This document shows positions 26,281 through 35,614 of a DNA stretch of 64,000 bases, one piece after another. The position numbers and the translations under genes were made by a program. The stretch covers positions 21,833-85,832 of the forward strand of contig JAHEHJ010000002.1 in NCBI GenBank assembly GCA_024644655.1. Reading direction: 5' to 3'. This DNA comes from Flavobacterium sp. GTDB lineage: Bacteria; Bacteroidota; Bacteroidia; Flavobacteriales; Flavobacteriaceae. The notes beneath the pieces were generated by a model. That model saw nothing but the letters and a program-made list of their open reading frames with translations, made no database searches and was not told the origin of the DNA. How positions within the stretch are numbered: the stretch's first letter is position 1; every line of letters begins with the position of its first letter.

Positions 26281-26907
26281 ATGAAAAAGAGCTTTGCCTG
26301 GGTATTTCTTGTTATTTCTTCCGTAGTTTATTCCCAATATGGGTATCGTGATTCCAACATGATTGGAGTGACTTTAGGAGTCAATCAATTTCAATTACAA
26401 ACTTCCGACTTACAAATTAAACCCGCAAATGGATGGAATGTTGGTTTGTCTATGCGTGGTAATTTTTATAATGATTGGGACGGAATTTACGGAATCCAGT
26501 TTAGCGAATACAATTGTAAAGTAGCAACTTTGAATGCATTAGGTCATCCTGAAGAAGTCAATTTGAAATTACCTTGCGCCAACATTACTTTTCAATTCAG
26601 TTACAAATTTATTGAGAATCATTTGAGCGTGGAGTTTGGGCCAATGGTGCAAATCAATGGGAAGTTTACCGTAGATAAAGCCTTTGAAACCAATACGATA
26701 AAAGGAAATACGACCTATACCGTAGAAGATATTACTAAAATTGGTAATGTAGGGGTATATCCTGTTGTGGGGCTTTCTGCAGGTGTTCGAAATGTTCGAT
26801 TGAACGCTACCTACCAATATGGCCTTACCAATATGCTTGGAAAATTAGACGGAAGCATGAAAGGTAATGCATCTATCGTAAGCGGAAATGTTATCTTTTA
26901 TTTTTAG
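26281..26907 (+). CDS. Probable outer-membrane beta-barrel protein
   Basis: This 208-residue exported protein has a signal peptide (KKSFAWVFLVISSVVYSQ) and alternating aromatic/hydrophobic strands, ending in a C-terminal Phe (VIFYF), typical of outer-membrane barrels. Segments such as VGLSAGVRNVRLNATYQYGL resemble PorT-like 8-stranded barrels in Bacteroidota. I see no catalytic motif. It is a single gene with a terminator behind it. Confidence 0.75.
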   Translation: MKKSFAWVFLVISSVVYSQYGYRDSNMIGVTLGVNQFQLQTSDLQIKPANGWNVGLSMRGNFYNDWDGIYGIQFSEYNCKVATLNALGHPEEVNLKLPCANITFQFSYKFIENHLSVEFGPMVQINGKFTVDKAFETNTIKGNTTYTVEDITKIGNVGVYPVVGLSAGVRNVRLNATYQYGLTNMLGKLDGSMKGNASIVSGNVIFYF

Positions 26908-26932
26908 TAGATTTAATTCCTATTCTACATAT

Positions 26933-26962
26933 AAAAAGCCCTGAAAAATCAGGGCTTTTTTG
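26933..26962 (+). terminator. Intrinsic terminator after the beta-barrel gene
   Basis: The stem AAAAAGCCCTGA / TCAGGGCTTTTT with a short A-rich loop and T-run begins 25 bases after the stop codon. Confidence 0.9.
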
Positions 26963-26973
26963 TTAATTTTATT

Positions 26974-27093
26974 GCGTGCGGACGACTTCAAAAACTGTAC
27001 GGACGAACTTTTTGTTCCGTCAGGACCGAGATACAAAACCGTCAGGACGAACGAAAAACTTCGTCCGTATACTTTTTACCCTTGGTCCGTATG
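26974..27093. repeat. Compact structured repeat element between convergent genes
   Basis: This roughly 120-base, relatively GC-rich stretch is built from recurring words. CCGTCAGGAC occurs twice (27017-27026 and 27039-27048). The arms GTACGGACGAACTTTTT (near 26997) and AAAAACTTCGTCCGTAT (near 27054) are inverted copies. GGACGAA/TTCGTCC forms a perfect local hairpin, and further GGACGA- and GTCCGTAT-type words lie at the edges. It encodes no protein. Confidence 0.65.
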
Positions 27094-27133
27094 AAATGTT
27101 AACCCAAATAAAACAGTTATGATTATCTCTATT

Positions 27134-28639
27134 TTATAATGTTTTAATGGCGGTTTCCAATCGTTTGATGGTTTCGTCTTTACCAAGTATTTCGGCAATA
27201 TCAAATAAATGTGGGCCTTTGAGCGCGCCTACTAAACTCAAACGGAAGGGTTGCATTACTTTACCCATTCCAATTTCGTGTTGCGCCATCCATTCTTTAA
27301 CCCTAGTTTCAATTTGAACCGATGTGAAATCTTCAATAGTCTGCAAAACAGCAATCAATTGACGCATCAACTCTGGGGTTTCTTCTTTCCAGTTTTTAGC
27401 TGCTTTTTCATCATAAGCAATAGGAGCCACAAAGAAATAGTCGGCTAAATCCCAAAACTCAGCAACAAAATGAGCACGTTCTTTTATGTGTGAAACAATA
27501 GTCGTGAGGGTATCACTAGTAACAGTAATTCCTTTTTCAGCAAGAATAGGAGTAAAGGCAGCTGCCAAACTTTCATTGCTTTGTTTTTGTAAATACTGAT
27601 GGTTGAACCATTTGTTTTTTTCAGGATCAAATTTGGCTCCCGCTTTATGAACTCGATTCAAATCAAATTTGGAAACCAATTCTTCTAACGAGAAAAGTTC
27701 TTGATCGGTTCCGTCATTCCAACCCAATAATGCTAAGAAGTTGATAACCGCTTCTGGGAAAAATCCTTTTTCTCGATACCCTGAAGAAATTCCTTCTTCG
27801 CTTTTCCATTCCAATGGGAATACTGGGAATCCCATTTTATCACCATCTCTTTTGGAAAGTTTTCCATTTCCAATAGGTTTTAAAATCAAAGGTAAATGAG
27901 CAAATAATGGGGCTTCCCAACTAAATGCTTGATACAACAAGCTATGGAGAGGCATACTAGGCAACCATTCTTCGCCTCGAATCACGTGCGAAGTTTCCAT
28001 TAAATGGTCGTCTACAATGTTTGCCAAATGATAAGTAGGCATTCCATCTGCTTTAAATAATACTTTGTCATCTAATAAATTAGTTTCAAATTTTATTTCT
28101 CCGCGAATGATATCGTGTAAGTGTAACGTTTCATTTACTGGAGTTTTAAAACGGATAACATAATCTTCACCAGCCGCAATTCTTCGTTCCGTTTCTTCTT
28201 GAGAAATAACTAGAGAAGTATCTAGCTTCTCTCTGTTATGCCAATTGTATATGAATGTTTTGCCTTCAGCTTCATGTTGTTTTCTATGCGCATCAAGAGC
28301 TTCAGCTGTATCAAAAGCATAGTAGGCCCAACCAGTATTCACCAATTGGTCGGCATATTGTTTGTACAATGGTTTGCGTTCTGATTGGCGGTAAGGACCA
28401 AATTTTTCATTTTTACCAACGGTTTCGCTAGGGGCAATTCCCAACCATTCCAACGCTTCAAAAATGTATGCTTCGGCACCAGGAACAAATCGATTTTGGT
28501 CGGTATCTTCTATGCGTAAATAAAACACACCGTTATTTTTTTTGGCAAATAGATAATTAAACAAGGCTGTTCTCACGCCTCCAATATGAAGTGGTCCTGT
28601 AGGACTTGGAGCAAAACGCACTCTAACGGGTCTAGACAT
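27134..28639 (-). CDS. gltX: Glutamate--tRNA ligase
   Basis: This class I synthetase charges tRNA-Glu. In the 501-residue protein the HIGH motif appears in PSPTGPLHIGGVRTALFNY near residue 12, and the KMSKS motif reads KLSKRDG near residue 260. The remaining C-terminal third is the helical anticodon-binding domain. It is a single gene with a TATCTTTG promoter box just before the ATG and is divergent from the DUF4175 gene. Confidence 0.97.
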   Translation of the reverse strand: MSRPVRVRFAPSPTGPLHIGGVRTALFNYLFAKKNNGVFYLRIEDTDQNRFVPGAEAYIFEALEWLGIAPSETVGKNEKFGPYRQSERKPLYKQYADQLVNTGWAYYAFDTAEALDAHRKQHEAEGKTFIYNWHNREKLDTSLVISQEETERRIAAGEDYVIRFKTPVNETLHLHDIIRGEIKFETNLLDDKVLFKADGMPTYHLANIVDDHLMETSHVIRGEEWLPSMPLHSLLYQAFSWEAPLFAHLPLILKPIGNGKLSKRDGDKMGFPVFPLEWKSEEGISSGYREKGFFPEAVINFLALLGWNDGTDQELFSLEELVSKFDLNRVHKAGAKFDPEKNKWFNHQYLQKQSNESLAAAFTPILAEKGITVTSDTLTTIVSHIKERAHFVAEFWDLADYFFVAPIAYDEKAAKNWKEETPELMRQLIAVLQTIEDFTSVQIETRVKEWMAQHEIGMGKVMQPFRLSLVGALKGPHLFDIAEILGKDETIKRLETAIKTL

Positions 28640-28656
28640 TTCTTTAAATTTTTTGG

Positions 28657-28664
28657 CAAAGATA
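28657..28664 (-). promoter_or_regulatory. Promoter -7 box of gltX
   Basis: The minus strand reads TATCTTTG, a perfect TAnnTTTG match, 18 bases before the gltX start codon. No TTG at the expected spacing is visible. Confidence 0.55.
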
Positions 28665-28769
28665 AAATTTAATTAGGCAGTTTGAACCGATTTTTCATTG
28701 GCAAATTTTTAACGCTTGGGTATTCGGTAAAAATTGTACATTTATCGGTTATAAAAAGAAATACAAAAA

Positions 28770-31700
28770 TTGGAGAATTCAAACGTTATTTACCAGAAGT
28801 TAGAACACTTTATAAAGAAGTTTTATACCAACGAATTGCTGCGAGGCACTATTTTTTTCGTGGGCTTAGGGTTGTTGTATTTTATCTTCACCCTTTTTGT
28901 GGAATATTTTTTATGGTTAAAACCCACTGCTAGAACAATATTGTTTCTTGCATTCTTGATTGTTGAGTTATTCTTGTTATTTCGTTTTATTGCTTTTCCA
29001 TTGTTTAAGCTTTTTAAATTGCAAAAAGGAATTGATTACAAAGAGGCTTCTACAATTATTGGAAATCATTTTAATGAAGTAGGGGATAAGCTGACCAATT
29101 TTTTACAATTATCTCAAGACCCAAATACCTCGGAATTACTTTTGGCCTCCATTGACCAAAAGGCAGCTACCTTACAACCGGTTCCTTTTAGTAATGCCAT
29201 CAACTATGCTAAAAACAAAAAATACTTGCCTTTAGCTATAATTCCCATTTTATTCTTCTTGTTTTTTTTGATTTCAGGCAAAGGAACTATATTATCGCAA
29301 AGTTTGAATCGTGTGGTACATTTCAAACAACAGTTTTTGCCACCCGCACCATTTGAATTTATATTGGTGAACTCCAACCTGCAAACCGAACAAAACCAAG
29401 ACTTTTTGGTAAAGGTAAAAACAGTAGGGTCGGTAGTACCCGAAAACGCTTTGATTTACCTAGGTGATGAAAGTTATTATATGGAAGTTATTAAACCAGG
29501 CGAGTTTCAATTTGTTATTCCAAAACCAACAGCAGCCGTTTCTTTCCATATTGAATCCAATACTGTGACTTCTCGCGAATACGATTTACAAGTGGTTACT
29601 GTTCCTTCGATTGCTAATTTCGAGATGATATTACAGTATCCCAATTATATCAATAAAAAATCTGAAATTGTTCAAGGTACCGGTAATGCCATCATACCCG
29701 AAGGTACTTCAGTGACTTGGCGCATGAAAACCATTGCGACACAACAAGTGGATTGGTTAAATGCGTCCAACCATTATGCATTCCACCAACAGGACAACTA
29801 TTTTGTTTTATCTAAAAGTATTCTTCAAAATACAGATTATCAGATTGTTACTTCTAATTCTAAAGTACATAACTACGAGAAATTGAATTATCAATTATCG
29901 GTAATTAAAGATCAATTCCCAACTATTACAGTTGGTAACGCTCCTGATAGTCTTAAAGTAAATAAGAACTATGTTTTAGGTCAAGTGTCTGACGACTACG
30001 GTCTTTCTAAGCTCATAGTGGTGTATTATCCTAAAGACACGCCTACGGTTGCTAAAAAAGCGGTTATAGCGGTTAAAAAGGATGTATATGATCAGTTTGT
30101 ATTTTCATTCCCAAGTAATTTAGCTGTTGAAGAAGGAGTATCGTATGAATATTATTTCGAAATTTATGATAATGATGCACCCCATCATTTCAAAAGCAGT
30201 AAGTCGGCAGTGTTCAGCAATCGTATAGCAACAGCTTCTGAAAAAGAAGACGCCTTGTTGCAACAACAAAATGACAATATAAATTCCTTGACTAAATCTT
30301 TGAAAGCTCAAGACAAGCAATTATCTGAAATGGATAAACTGCAAAAGATGGGTAAAGAAAAAGACAACCTAGAATATAAAGACCAACAAAAAGTTACTGA
30401 CTTTATAGAACGTCAAAAGAAACAAGATGAGTTGATGAAAACGTTCTCTGAAAAGATGAAAGAGAACTTAGACCAATTCAAAGCCGACAAAAAGGATGAG
30501 AAAAAAGAACTGTTGGAAGACCGTTTAGAAAAGACTCAAAAAGAGTTAGAGAAGAACAAAGAATTATTAGATGAGTTGAAAAAGTTAAACGACAAAATCA
30601 GTAAGGAAGAGTTGTTTGAGAAAATGGAAAAGTTTGAGCAACAAAGTAAAAATCAAACCAAAAGTTTAGAACAGTTGGTTGAATTGACCAAACGTTACTA
30701 TGTCGAAAAGAAAGCGGAACAATTGGCTAATAAACTCAATAAGTTGGCAGAAAAGCAAGAACAATTAGCTGATAAAAATGAGGAGAATAATGCCGAAAAA
30801 CAAGACGATATCAATAAGGATTTTGACCAACTTCAAAAAGAATTGGACGATTTAGATAAAGACAATAAGGAATTAAAATCTCCTATGGATTTGCCAAAAA
30901 CGGAAGATAAAGAAAAAAGTATAGATGAAGATTTGAAAAATGCCAAAGATCAATTGCAAAAGCAGCAAAAGGATAAAGCTAAACCAAAACAAAAAAGTGC
31001 GGCTAAAAAAATGAAGCAAATGAGTCAGGATATGCAAGAGCAAATGGCTTCTGGCGAACAAGAACAAATGGAAGAAGATGTGGCTATGATGCGCCAGATA
31101 TTAGACAATTTGTTGGCGTTTTCATTTTCTCAGGAAGATGTGATGAAGCAATTCAAATCACTTCGTCGTGGCGCTCCTTCTTTTACCAAAAATCTAAAAG
31201 TTCAACAAGATTTAAAGCAACAATTCAAACACGTTGATGATAGTCTTTTTGCTATGTCGTTGCGTAATCCAAAAATTGCTGAGAACATTACTAAAGAAAT
31301 TGGAAACGTTCAATACAATGTAGACAAAGCGATAGAGACTTTAGTGGAAGCGAATATACCGAAAGGGAATTCACACCAGCAATATGCAACTACTTCTGCT
31401 AATAAATTAGCGGATATGTTGAGCGATTTATTAAACAGCATGCAAATGGAAATGCAAATGCAGGGGTCAGGTCAAGGGAAACCAAAACCTGGCAAAGGAC
31501 AAGGAGCGGGTATGCAGTTGCCAGACATTATAAAGAAACAAGAAAGCTTGGCTGAGAAGATGAAGAAAGGTGCTAAGAAAGGCGATAAACCAGGGGACAA
31601 ACCAGGCGATAAGCCAGGTGAAGGGCAACAGGGCCAAAAAGGAGAGAAACCAGGAGATGGCCAACAAGGTTCTTCGGGTTCTAAAGGTCAGAAAGGATCT

Positions 31701-32177
31701 AATGGTACACCGGGAAAAGGTGATCAAAAAGGGGGTCAGAATGGTCAAGAAGGTCAAGATGGTGAAGGAGACGCTAAAGCGATTATGGAAATATACAAAG
31801 AGCAACAGCAATTACGCGAATCATTAGAAAACGAATTGCGCAAGCAAGGTATGGGAGGTTCAGGTCAAAGTGCTTTAGATCAAATGAAACAATTGGAAAA
31901 GCAATTATTGAATAAAGGATTTAATAACGATAATTTACAACGTGTATTAAACTTGAAATATGAATTGTTGAAACTGCAGAAAGCGATGCAACAGCAAGGG
32001 GAAGACAAAAAGCGACAATCGGAAACGAATAAAAAGGAATTTAGTAATACGGCTAATGCACTTCCATCGAAGCTTCAAGAATATTTAAACAGCATTGAGA
32101 TTTTAAACCGACAAAGCTTACCTTTGCGCGCCAATTTTAACCAGAAGGTTCAAGAATACTTTAAAAATCATGATTAG
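28770..32177 (+). CDS. DUF4175 membrane protein with coiled-coil and collagen-like tail
   Basis: This large 1135-residue envelope protein is typical of Bacteroidota. It has two N-terminal helices (about 25-47 and 52-75), a third near 145-163, an extracytoplasmic beta-rich region to about 480, and then a long Lys/Glu/Gln coiled-coil (about 490-830). A Gly/Lys/Pro/Gln tract (about 925-1005, with repeated GDKPGDKPG units and QGQKGEKPG) precedes a final helical part. The start codon is TTG (LENSN, read as Met); no suitable ATG precedes the conserved NELLRGTIFF segment. The 3' end overlaps ybeY by 8 bases. Function is unknown. Confidence 0.88.
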   Translation: MENSNVIYQKLEHFIKKFYTNELLRGTIFFVGLGLLYFIFTLFVEYFLWLKPTARTILFLAFLIVELFLLFRFIAFPLFKLFKLQKGIDYKEASTIIGNHFNEVGDKLTNFLQLSQDPNTSELLLASIDQKAATLQPVPFSNAINYAKNKKYLPLAIIPILFFLFFLISGKGTILSQSLNRVVHFKQQFLPPAPFEFILVNSNLQTEQNQDFLVKVKTVGSVVPENALIYLGDESYYMEVIKPGEFQFVIPKPTAAVSFHIESNTVTSREYDLQVVTVPSIANFEMILQYPNYINKKSEIVQGTGNAIIPEGTSVTWRMKTIATQQVDWLNASNHYAFHQQDNYFVLSKSILQNTDYQIVTSNSKVHNYEKLNYQLSVIKDQFPTITVGNAPDSLKVNKNYVLGQVSDDYGLSKLIVVYYPKDTPTVAKKAVIAVKKDVYDQFVFSFPSNLAVEEGVSYEYYFEIYDNDAPHHFKSSKSAVFSNRIATASEKEDALLQQQNDNINSLTKSLKAQDKQLSEMDKLQKMGKEKDNLEYKDQQKVTDFIERQKKQDELMKTFSEKMKENLDQFKADKKDEKKELLEDRLEKTQKELEKNKELLDELKKLNDKISKEELFEKMEKFEQQSKNQTKSLEQLVELTKRYYVEKKAEQLANKLNKLAEKQEQLADKNEENNAEKQDDINKDFDQLQKELDDLDKDNKELKSPMDLPKTEDKEKSIDEDLKNAKDQLQKQQKDKAKPKQKSAAKKMKQMSQDMQEQMASGEQEQMEEDVAMMRQILDNLLAFSFSQEDVMKQFKSLRRGAPSFTKNLKVQQDLKQQFKHVDDSLFAMSLRNPKIAENITKEIGNVQYNVDKAIETLVEANIPKGNSHQQYATTSANKLADMLSDLLNSMQMEMQMQGSGQGKPKPGKGQGAGMQLPDIIKKQESLAEKMKKGAKKGDKPGDKPGDKPGEGQQGQKGEKPGDGQQGSSGSKGQKGSNGTPGKGDQKGGQNGQEGQDGEGDAKAIMEIYKEQQQLRESLENELRKQGMGGSGQSALDQMKQLEKQLLNKGFNNDNLQRVLNLKYELLKLQKAMQQQGEDKKRQSETNKKEFSNTANALPSKLQEYLNSIEILNRQSLPLRANFNQKVQEYFKNHD

Positions 32178-32589
32178 TTTTAATTACGAAATAGACTTTC
32201 AGTTGGATTTTGAATCCCAATATACCCAATGGATTTCAGCTGTTATTAGTTCTGAGCAAAAAAAGGAAGGTGAAATCAACTATATCTTTTGTGATGACGA
32301 TTATTTGCTTGAAATCAACCAACAGTATTTAAATCACGATACCTTAACGGATATTATCAGCTTTGATTATTCTATAGGAAATGAATTACACGGTGATATT
32401 TTTATTTCGGTAGAACGCGTACGTGAAAATGCAGTAGATTTTGAAGTTTCTTTCGAAGATGAGCTTCGTCGTGTGTTGGTTCACGGAGTATTACACTACT
32501 GTGGTTACAAAGACAAGAGTGAGGCAGATGAGTTGGTTATGCGTCAAAAAGAAGAAGAAAAAATGCAATTGTTCCACGTGAAACACTAA
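32170..32589 (+). CDS. ybeY: Endoribonuclease YbeY (rRNA maturation factor)
   Basis: YbeY is a metal-dependent RNase needed for 16S rRNA 3'-end maturation and ribosome quality control. The 139-residue protein has the expected [28 protein letters not shown] region near residue 40. The metal motif reads [11 protein letters not shown] near residue 107: the first two His ligands are present, but the third, His in most bacteria, is Asp. The start overlaps the DUF4175 gene by 8 bases. Its last codons (QLFHVKH) are encoded by a parS-like sequence. Confidence 0.92.
   Translation: MISFNYEIDFQLDFESQYTQWISAVISSEQKKEGEINYIFCDDDYLLEINQQYLNHDTLTDIISFDYSIGNELHGDIFISVERVRENAVDFEVSFEDELRRVLVHGVLHYCGYKDKSEADELVMRQKEEEKMQLFHVKH
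32570..32585. other. parS-like ParB binding site 1
   Basis: TGTTCCACGTGAAACA is a full match to the widely conserved bacterial parS consensus TGTTnCACGTGAAACA. It lies inside the 3' end of ybeY. ParB would load here for chromosome segregation. No parA/parB gene is in the window. Confidence 0.88.
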
Positions 32590-32593
32590 CCCT

Positions 32594-34465
32594 ATGTTTT
32601 TAGAAAAATACGATACGATTGTGGTTGGAGCTGGACACGCTGGTTGTGAAGCAGCAGCTGCAGCTGCTAATATGGGGTGTAAAACCTTATTGGTAACCAT
32701 GAGTCTGCAAAATATTGCCCAAATGTCATGCAACCCTGCTATGGGGGGTATTGCCAAAGGGCAAATTGTGCGTGAGATTGATGCGTTGGGAGGATATTCA
32801 GGAATCGTTTCCGATAAGACTGCGGTGCAATTTAAAATGTTGAATAAGTCAAAAGGTCCTGCTATGTGGTCTCCTAGAGTTCAGTCGGATCGCATGCGTT
32901 TTGCGGAAGAATGGCGTTTGATGTTGGAGCGCACCCCTAATCTGGATTTTTATCAAGAAATGGTGAAGGGCTTGTTGATAGAGAATAATATAGTTACTGG
33001 AGTTGTTACTTCGTTGGGAATCGAAATCAAAGCCAAAACGGTGGTGTTAACTAACGGTACTTTTTTGAATGGATTGATACATATAGGTGAGAAGCAATTT
33101 GGAGGAGGAAGAGCAGGTGAGAGTGCGGCTTATGGAATTACCGAAGATTTAATTAAGGCTGGTTTTGAATCAGGGAGAATGAAAACGGGTACACCACCAC
33201 GTGTAGATGGGCGTTCCTTAGATTATTCCAAAATGAGGGAAGAACCCGGAGACGCCGTACCGGCCAAATTTTCATATTCTGACGAAACCCAACCCTTAAC
33301 ACATCAAAAGTTATGTCATATGACATATACATCAAATGAAGTGCACTCTATATTAAGAGAAGGATTTGATCGTTCGCCCATGTTCAATGGTCGTATTAAA
33401 AGTATAGGGCCACGTTATTGTCCTTCAATCGAAGATAAGATCAATCGATTTGCCGATAAGGAACGCCACCAATTATTTGTAGAGCCAGAAGGATGGAATA
33501 CCGTAGAGGTTTATGTAAATGGATTTTCCACTTCTTTGCCTGAGGATATCCAATTTAAAGCTTTACGTTCTGTGGCTGGTTTTGAACATGTGAAATTTTT
33601 TAGACCGGGTTATGCTATTGAATACGATTATTTCCCGCCTACTCAATTAAAACATACTTTAGAAACCAAGTTGGTTTCGGGTTTATATTTTGCTGGTCAA
33701 ATCAATGGAACAACCGGTTATGAAGAAGCAGCCTCTCAAGGAATGATGGCAGGTATTAATGCGGCGCTACAAGTTCAAGAAAAAGCACCATTTATATTGC
33801 GTCGTGATGAAGCCTATATCGGGGTGTTAATAGATGATTTAATCACGAAAGGTACAGAAGAGCCATATCGTATGTTTACGTCAAGAGCTGAATACCGTAC
33901 TTTATTGCGACAAGACAATGCCGATTTTCGTTTGACTGCGAAATCCCATGCCCTAGGGTTGGCTTCAGAACAACGTTTGAAGCGTATGGAGTATAAATTC
34001 AATGAGAGTGATAAAATGGTTGCCTTCTTTAAAGAAACAAGTGTTACTCAAGAGGAGGCCAATCCCATATTAATTGAGAAAGAAAGTGCGCCCATGGTTC
34101 AATCGGATAAAATGTTTAAAGTATTTTCTCGTCCCCAAATTGATTTAGACGATATTTTAAAATTTGAAAAAGTTCAACAGTATATTTCGGAACGTCAATT
34201 GGATGCCGAAATTGTAGAACAAGCCGAAATACACGTTAAATATTCGGGCTATATAGAAAAGGAACGCAATAATGCGGAAAAATTAATCCGTTTAGAGGAT
34301 ATTAAGATCCCAGAGAACTTTGATTATGATAAGATCAAATCCATGTCTATAGAAGCCAAGCAAAAATTATCAAAAATACGCCCAGTTACCATATCCCAAG
34401 CCTCTAGAATTAGTGGAGTGTCCCCAGCGGATATCTCCGTTTTATTAATTTACATGGGAAGATAG
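32594..34465 (+). CDS. mnmG: tRNA uridine-5-carboxymethylaminomethyl(34) synthesis protein MnmG
   Basis: With MnmE this FAD enzyme installs the cmnm5 modification at the wobble uridine of several tRNAs. The 623-residue protein begins with the FAD-binding [19 protein letters not shown]. It has the GidA signature region [17 protein letters not shown] near residue 50 and [18 protein letters not shown] near residue 370. The C-terminal helical MnmE/tRNA-binding part ends near LIYMGR. It starts 4 bases after ybeY, in the operon DUF4175-ybeY-mnmG, and is bracketed by two parS-like sites. Confidence 0.97.
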   Translation: MFLEKYDTIVVGAGHAGCEAAAAAANMGCKTLLVTMSLQNIAQMSCNPAMGGIAKGQIVREIDALGGYSGIVSDKTAVQFKMLNKSKGPAMWSPRVQSDRMRFAEEWRLMLERTPNLDFYQEMVKGLLIENNIVTGVVTSLGIEIKAKTVVLTNGTFLNGLIHIGEKQFGGGRAGESAAYGITEDLIKAGFESGRMKTGTPPRVDGRSLDYSKMREEPGDAVPAKFSYSDETQPLTHQKLCHMTYTSNEVHSILREGFDRSPMFNGRIKSIGPRYCPSIEDKINRFADKERHQLFVEPEGWNTVEVYVNGFSTSLPEDIQFKALRSVAGFEHVKFFRPGYAIEYDYFPPTQLKHTLETKLVSGLYFAGQINGTTGYEEAASQGMMAGINAALQVQEKAPFILRRDEAYIGVLIDDLITKGTEEPYRMFTSRAEYRTLLRQDNADFRLTAKSHALGLASEQRLKRMEYKFNESDKMVAFFKETSVTQEEANPILIEKESAPMVQSDKMFKVFSRPQIDLDDILKFEKVQQYISERQLDAEIVEQAEIHVKYSGYIEKERNNAEKLIRLEDIKIPENFDYDKIKSMSIEAKQKLSKIRPVTISQASRISGVSPADISVLLIYMGR

Positions 34466-34471
34466 TCAAAG

Positions 34472-34487
34472 CGTTCCACGTGAAACT
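34472..34487. other. parS-like ParB binding site 2
   Basis: CGTTCCACGTGAAACT keeps the 14-base core GTTCCACGTGAAAC of parS and differs only at the two outermost positions. It lies in the intergenic space between mnmG and the methyltransferase, about 1.9 kb from site 1. Confidence 0.8.
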
Positions 34488-34520
34488 TAATTTGTCAAGC
34501 CCTATTAATACAGCCTTTAT

Positions 34521-35372
34521 ATGATTTTTCAAAACAATATTTTTTATAAAAAAGTAAAAGATTATTCCGTTTCCCAAGAAGTATTTGAATTGCATCACAA
34601 TCCGGAATACGACTTGTTGATTACTTTTCCTAAACCTAATTTGGAAGATTTACCGCGGTACTATGAAAGTGATGATTATATTTCCCATACCGATGGCAAA
34701 CGAACATTGTTTGAGAAAGTCTATCATTTGGTTAAATCCATTGCGTTAAAAAACAAAGTAAAATTAATCAATGCCCAATCTGAAAAGGGGACGTTGTTGG
34801 ATATTGGTGCTGGTACTGGAGAGTTTTTAGTTGTAGCCCAAAAAGACGGTTGGCAGACCACCGGTATTGAACCCAATTCAAAAGCTAAAGCCATAGCAGA
34901 ACAAAAAGGAGTCTGTTTTGCTGCCGATTTAGCTTCATTGGAATCCCATTCCTTCGATGTTATTACTATGTGGCATGTGTTGGAACATGTACCCAATTTA
35001 GACGAATACCTAGTTGAATTACACCGTTTGCTTAAACCTCAAGGCACAATACTAATTGCAGTACCCAATTTCAAATCCTTTGACGCGTTGTTTTATGGTA
35101 AATATTGGGCCGCATTTGACGTGCCACGACACATTTGGCATTTTTCAAAAACGAGTATAGAGAAATTATTTGCCCGTCAATCTATGTATTTGGCTGCTGT
35201 ATTGCCTATGAAATTTGATAGTTATTATGTGAGTTTGTTGTCTGAAAAATACAAAACGGGTAGCATGAAATTTATCCGTGCTTTTTTTGTGGGATTGAAA
35301 TCTAACCTATCGGGACGTAGCACAAACGAGTATTCTTCGCATATTTATATCCTAAAAAACACTAAAAACTAA
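34521..35372 (+). CDS. Class I SAM-dependent methyltransferase
   Basis: This 283-residue protein has a Methyltransf_11/UbiE-type Rossmann domain at about residues 90-200. Motif I is LLDIGAGTGEFL near residue 92, the acidic residue after beta-2 is in TTGIEPNSKA, and the DVITMWHVLEHVPNLDEYL segment is near residue 150. There is no zinc-ribbon or obvious substrate domain, so the acceptor (small molecule, lipid or protein) is unknown. It follows mnmG by 55 bases with a parS-like site in between. Confidence 0.85.
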   Translation: MIFQNNIFYKKVKDYSVSQEVFELHHNPEYDLLITFPKPNLEDLPRYYESDDYISHTDGKRTLFEKVYHLVKSIALKNKVKLINAQSEKGTLLDIGAGTGEFLVVAQKDGWQTTGIEPNSKAKAIAEQKGVCFAADLASLESHSFDVITMWHVLEHVPNLDEYLVELHRLLKPQGTILIAVPNFKSFDALFYGKYWAAFDVPRHIWHFSKTSIEKLFARQSMYLAAVLPMKFDSYYVSLLSEKYKTGSMKFIRAFFVGLKSNLSGRSTNEYSSHIYILKNTKN

Positions 35373-35577
35373 TACAAAAGCGTTGTTTCAACGATTTCTA
35401 TTCAAGATATACCAATAGATTACCAATTTTAATACTGCTTTTAAATCGCTTTATTTAAAGTAAATTTTGATAAGCGTAATCTATAGGGATTAAAAAAACG
35501 ATTATAATTGTTTATTGACTCTTTTGCTGTCGTTTTCATAGTCTTTTGTAGGTTTAGTTTATTGTGTATTATTTTTA

Positions 35578-35585
35578 TACTTTTG
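35578..35585 (+). promoter_or_regulatory. Promoter -7 box of the OmpH-like gene
   Basis: TACTTTTG is an exact TAnnTTTG match, 29 bases before the ATG at 35615. The -33 TTG is not well placed. The track's start (35564) would lie upstream of this box. Confidence 0.5.
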
Positions 35586-35614
35586 AATCCGAATTAAATT
35601 TTATCCTATTTATA

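Noticed and set aside
28682-28933. 83-residue plus-strand ORF before the DUF4175 gene
   Set aside because: It overlaps the conserved N-terminus of the DUF4175 protein in another frame and has no features of its own.
35382-35394. Hairpin CGTTG-TTT-CAACG after the methyltransferase gene
   Set aside because: Only five pairs and no T-run, so not reported as a terminator.
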